The notes under the pieces are model-generated. The model did not search any database and was not told where the DNA came from. It worked only from the letters and a program-made list of their open reading frames with translations. Below are positions 8,783 to 12,619 of a DNA stretch of 12,619 bases, piece after piece; the stretch's first letter is position 1; each line of letters begins with the position of its first letter. The stretch comes from Lachnospiraceae bacterium. GTDB lineage: Bacteria; Bacillota; Clostridia; Lachnospirales; Lachnospiraceae. The position numbers were made by a program, and so were the translations under genes. Location of the stretch: the NCBI GenBank assembly GCA_900759225.1, contig CAAEUM010000103.1:1-12619 (forward strand), in the 5' to 3' direction.

Positions 8783-9655
8783 ATGGCTGCTGCAAATATG
8801 AAAGCTGTAAAGCTCCGTATGAAAAGTATACAGAGCACCATGCAGATTACAAAGGCGATGGAACTGGTAGCATCCTCCAAGCTTCGAAAGGCAAAGGAAC
8901 GTGCAGATGCAAGCAGGCCTTACTTTGGCACGCTCCGGGAAACGCTGACGGATATCGCGTTGGGGAACACCGATTTTTCGTCCTGCTATACAAAAAGCAG
9001 TGACAGCGAAAAATGGTGTTATGTTGTTATAGCCGGTGACAGAGGACTGGCTGGCGGCTACAATGCAAACCTGTTTAAGGAGCTGGAAGCCCAGGCAAAG
9101 GGGAAGGACTGCGAGATCCTTCCGATTGGCCGCAAGGCGGTGGAATACTGCAAGCGCCGTAAGCTTCCCCTGGTAACAGAGGAGTTTGCTGAGGCCGGAG
9201 ATATTTCCGTTTCCGACTGCTTTGAAATGGCAAAGCTTTTGTGCCAGTCTTACCGTCAGGGTGAGTACGGGCATATTGCACTGTGCTATACCAACTTTAT
9301 TTCCATGCTGTCCCAGAAACCGGGCGCAGCGCCCCTGCTTCCGCTGGAGGATCTGGGGCTGGATGAAGATGGAAATAAACCGGATCCGAAGGCAATACGG
9401 GATCTGATCCTGTATGAGCCTGACAGCGAGACCGTATTTGATGCCATTGTGCCGGAATATCTGGCAGGCTTACTTTATGGCACAATGTGCGAGTCCGTAG
9501 CCAGTGAGCTGGCTGCAAGAAGGACTGCAATGGATGCTGCCACTAAAAATGCAGGCGAGATGATAGAACAGCTCAGCCTTTATTATAACAGGGCGCGTCA
9601 GGCCAGCATCACTCAGGAGATCACTGAGATCGTGGCCGGTGCGGAGGAGCCCTGA
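8783..9655 (+). CDS. atpG: F1Fo ATP synthase subunit gamma
   Basis: Gamma (290 residues) is the central rotor shaft that turns inside the alpha3beta3 head. The N-terminal helix contains the conserved KLRMKSIQSTMQITKAMELVA run (about 9-30) and a basic KLRKAKER. The globular Rossmann-like middle carries GDRGLAGGYNANL. The C-terminal helix ends in the signature SELAARRTAMDAATKNAGEM and SLYYNRARQASITQEITEI, typical of all bacterial gammas. There is no extra regulatory insertion of the chloroplast kind. The ribosome binding site AAGGAGG (8768-8774) lies 8 bases before the ATG. The 39 bp gap after atpA holds nothing else recognisable. The atpD start follows after 15 bp. Confidence 0.96.
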   Translation: MAAANMKAVKLRMKSIQSTMQITKAMELVASSKLRKAKERADASRPYFGTLRETLTDIALGNTDFSSCYTKSSDSEKWCYVVIAGDRGLAGGYNANLFKELEAQAKGKDCEILPIGRKAVEYCKRRKLPLVTEEFAEAGDISVSDCFEMAKLLCQSYRQGEYGHIALCYTNFISMLSQKPGAAPLLPLEDLGLDEDGNKPDPKAIRDLILYEPDSETVFDAIVPEYLAGLLYGTMCESVASELAARRTAMDAATKNAGEMIEQLSLYYNRARQASITQEITEIVAGAEEP

Positions 9656-9658
9656 TAA

Positions 9659-11068
<1,410 letters not shown>

Positions 11069-11085
11069 AAGGGAGGGTGATGGCT

Positions 11086-11496
11086 ATGGCAGCCTTCCAT
11101 TTACAGATTGTGTCCATGGACGGGCCTGTATTTGACGGCCAGGTTCAGAGCGTATCCTGCCGTACCATCCACGGCAATCTTGCAATCCTTGCAAGGCACT
11201 GCAACTACTGCACTGCCATTGGAATGGGTACCGCCCAGGTAGTGATGGAAGACGGGACGAGCCGCAGCGCCGCCTGCATTGGCGGTATGCTGTCTATGAT
11301 GAACGGGGAGTGCCGTCTGATTCCTACCACCTGGGAATGGAGCGATGAGATTGACGTAGAGCGTGCCAGGAAAGCGAAGGAACGGGCTGAGGCCCGCCTT
11401 GGACAGAGTGGGATTTCCAACCGGGATTTTAAGCAGGCAGAGGCCAAGCTTCACAGGGCCCTGGTGCGGATCGATTCTGCAGAAAAAAAGCATTAA
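11086..11496 (+). CDS. atpC: F1Fo ATP synthase subunit epsilon
   Basis: Epsilon (136 residues) is the rotor-foot subunit that also inhibits ATP hydrolysis. The N-terminal beta-sandwich (about 1-84) aligns with E. coli epsilon without gaps through its first half (FHLQIVSMDGPVFDGQV). The usual PGHAP loop is replaced by ARHCNYC (36-42), which creates a CxxC pair (Cys39, Cys42). Five cysteines in total are present. The C-terminal two-helix domain begins EIDVERARKAKERAE. It contains IDVERA, a match to the I(L)DxxRA motif that binds ATP in Bacillus epsilon. I chose ATG 11086, 8 bases after AAGGGAGGG (11069-11077), over ATG 11080 and GTG 11077, which overlap or touch the ribosome binding site. It is the last gene of the operon; a terminator starts 6 bases after its stop. 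Confidence 0.94.
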   Translation: MAAFHLQIVSMDGPVFDGQVQSVSCRTIHGNLAILARHCNYCTAIGMGTAQVVMEDGTSRSAACIGGMLSMMNGECRLIPTTWEWSDEIDVERARKAKERAEARLGQSGISNRDFKQAEAKLHRALVRIDSAEKKH

Positions 11497-11501
11497 CCTT
11501 T

Positions 11502-11557
11502 TGCAGCAGTTCAGAAGGAGGGAAGATTCCCTCTGGCTGAACTGCTGCAGTCTTTTT
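11502..11557 (+). terminator. Intrinsic terminator of the atp operon
   Basis: A 13 bp perfect stem pairs 11502-11514 with 11537-11549. An inner 6 bp stem (11518-11523 with 11528-11533, loop AGAT) extends it after a small internal loop. The hairpin is followed by TCTTTTT (11551-11557). It begins 6 bases after the atpC stop codon and ends the ten-gene transcript. Confidence 0.92.
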
Positions 11558-11574
11558 GGCCCGCACTCATTGGG

Positions 11575-11603
11575 TGGACATAAGGCCGTATTTGTGCTAG
11601 AGT
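11575..11603 (+). promoter_or_regulatory. Candidate extended -10 promoter for the sua5 gene
   Basis: TGGACA (11575-11580, 5 of 6 to the -35 consensus) lies 17 bp before TAGAGT (11598-11603). The -10 is preceded by TGC, an extended -10 element. It lies between the atp terminator and the next gene, which needs its own promoter. The -10 hexamer matches only 4 of 6, so this is a moderate call. Confidence 0.5.
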
Positions 11604-11631
11604 AAGATAGAGTTGCGGAGGTGCTGAAACA

Positions 11632-12619
11632 ATGGAGACAAAGCGGATTAAGGTAAATGATACATCTGATATAAAAGATGAGGAGCTTATGGAGGCGGCC
11701 CGGATCCTCAGGGAAGGGGGGCTGGTAGCCTTTCCTACGGAGACTGTTTACGGGCTGGGAGGAAATGCCTTGGATGAGGATGCGGCCAGAAAGATTTATG
11801 CTGCAAAGGGAAGGCCCTCCGACAATCCGCTGATCGCCCATGTTTCCTGCATGGAGGAGGTTGCACCCCTTGTGTCGGAGATACCGGAGGCGGGAAGAAA
11901 GCTGATGGAGGCCTTCTGGCCTGGCCCTCTTACGATCATTTTTCCAAAAAGCGGGAAGGTTCCCTACGGGACAACCGGAGGCCTTGAGACAGTGGCGGTG
12001 CGGATGCCGGTCGATCCAGTGGCAAACCGGCTGATCGCATTGGCAGGTGTCCCTGTGGCAGCCCCAAGTGCCAACACATCCGGACGTCCAAGTCCTACAA
12101 CGGCTGACCATGTGTGGCAGGATATGAAGGGGCGTATTGACATGATCATTGACGGCGGGCCTGTGGGGATCGGTGTGGAGTCCACCATTGTGGATGTATC
12201 CGGCGAAGTCCCGGCTGTACTGCGCCCGGGCGCTATTACGATGGAGATGCTGAAGCGTGTTTTGGGGGAAGTCACCATTGACCCGGCAATCCTGGGCCCG
12301 ATGGCAGAGGGCGTGCGTCCCAAAGCTCCGGGAATGAAATATAAACACTATGCCCCAAAGGCGGATCTGACTCTGGTGGAGGCAGAGCGCTGGGAGGATA
12401 TGGCGCTGGCTGTAAACCGCCTGGCCCAGGAGAAGCTGGAAGCCGGATTTAAGGTTGGAATCATCTGTACGGATGAATCAAGAGGTCTGTACAGCGGCGG
12501 AATGATCCGCAGCATTGGCTCCAGGGAGAATCCTGCATCAGTGGCCCATAATCTTTATGCGCTCCTGCGGGAATTTGATGATCTGGCAGTAGACTATATT
12601 TTTTCGGAAAGCTTTTCAC
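11632..12619 (+). CDS. sua5: L-threonylcarbamoyladenylate synthase (Sua5/YwlC), 3'-truncated by the window edge
   Basis: Sua5 makes threonylcarbamoyl-AMP from Thr, bicarbonate and ATP. This is the first step of the N6-threonylcarbamoyladenosine (t6A37) modification of ANN-decoding tRNAs, in the cytoplasm. The YrdC-type catalytic domain (about residues 15-205) shows AFPTETVYGLGGNA, AAKGRPSDNPLIAHV, FWPGPLTIIF, VAVRMP and VAAPSANTSGRPSPT, followed by GVESTIVDV and VLRPGAI. The conserved linker APGMKYKHYAPKA (about 233-245) leads into the Sua5-type C-terminal domain, so this is the long Sua5 form, not the short TsaC form. The frame stays open to the last base (329 full codons). Family length is about 340-350 residues, so only a short tail is missing. 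GGAGGTG (11617-11623) is 8 bases before the ATG. Confidence 0.95.
   Translation, partial: METKRIKVNDTSDIKDEELMEAARILREGGLVAFPTETVYGLGGNALDEDAARKIYAAKGRPSDNPLIAHVSCMEEVAPLVSEIPEAGRKLMEAFWPGPLTIIFPKSGKVPYGTTGGLETVAVRMPVDPVANRLIALAGVPVAAPSANTSGRPSPTTADHVWQDMKGRIDMIIDGGPVGIGVESTIVDVSGEVPAVLRPGAITMEMLKRVLGEVTIDPAILGPMAEGVRPKAPGMKYKHYAPKADLTLVEAERWEDMALAVNRLAQEKLEAGFKVGIICTDESRGLYSGGMIRSIGSRENPASVAHNLYALLREFDDLAVDYIFSESFS

Noticed and set aside
11101..12348. Long (415-codon) open frame on the minus strand across atpC, the terminator and sua5
   Set aside because: It overlaps two clearly real genes and crosses an intrinsic terminator. Its translation is rich in His, Cys, Arg and Pro with no domain pattern. 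It is an antisense shadow of the coding strand's codon use.

Overview
The window suggests a low-to-mid GC anaerobic Firmicute, most likely a Clostridia/Lachnospiraceae-type gut bacterium. This is an inference from the strong AGGAGG ribosome binding sites, the clostridial atp gene order (atpZ-I-B-E-F-H-A-G-D-C), the codon style and the Gram-positive-type RND pump. No RNA marker gene is present to fix the taxonomy. Every recognisable gene lies on the + strand.

Region 1 (1-4130) is the end of a drug or solute efflux operon. It holds a membrane-fusion adaptor cut by the left edge, then a complete 1015-residue RND (AcrB/MdtB/SwrC-like) transporter. A very strong intrinsic terminator (16 bp perfect stem) closes the operon.

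Region 2 (4226-11557) is a complete F1Fo ATP synthase operon. A near-consensus promoter (TTGCTA, 17 bp, TATAAT) drives it. The two assembly-factor genes atpZ and atpI come first, then the membrane sector (a, c, b), then the catalytic sector (delta, alpha, gamma, beta, epsilon). Gaps are 14-48 bp, with a 4 bp overlap of atpF and atpH. A long hairpin followed by a T run ends it right after atpC. The c subunit carries two carboxylates, Glu34 and Glu67, at the positions equivalent to 32 and 65 of the Na+-type rings, plus the Thr-Thr and Tyr of the Na+-binding signature. The machine is therefore probably a Na+-coupled ATP synthase of the two-carboxylate class described in Fusobacterium nucleatum. 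In a fermentative anaerobe it would link the membrane Na+ gradient to ATP synthesis or hydrolysis.

Region 3 (11558-12619) is a candidate extended -10 promoter and the gene for a Sua5/YwlC-type threonylcarbamoyl-AMP synthase (tRNA t6A modification), cut by the right edge shortly before its expected C-terminus.

No mobile element, CRISPR array, tRNA, rRNA or frameshifted gene was seen. The window is mostly housekeeping. The points worth a second look are the c-ring ion site, an unusual Cys-containing loop in the epsilon subunit, and the U-rich leader of atpE. I did not find evidence of an undescribed multi-gene system.
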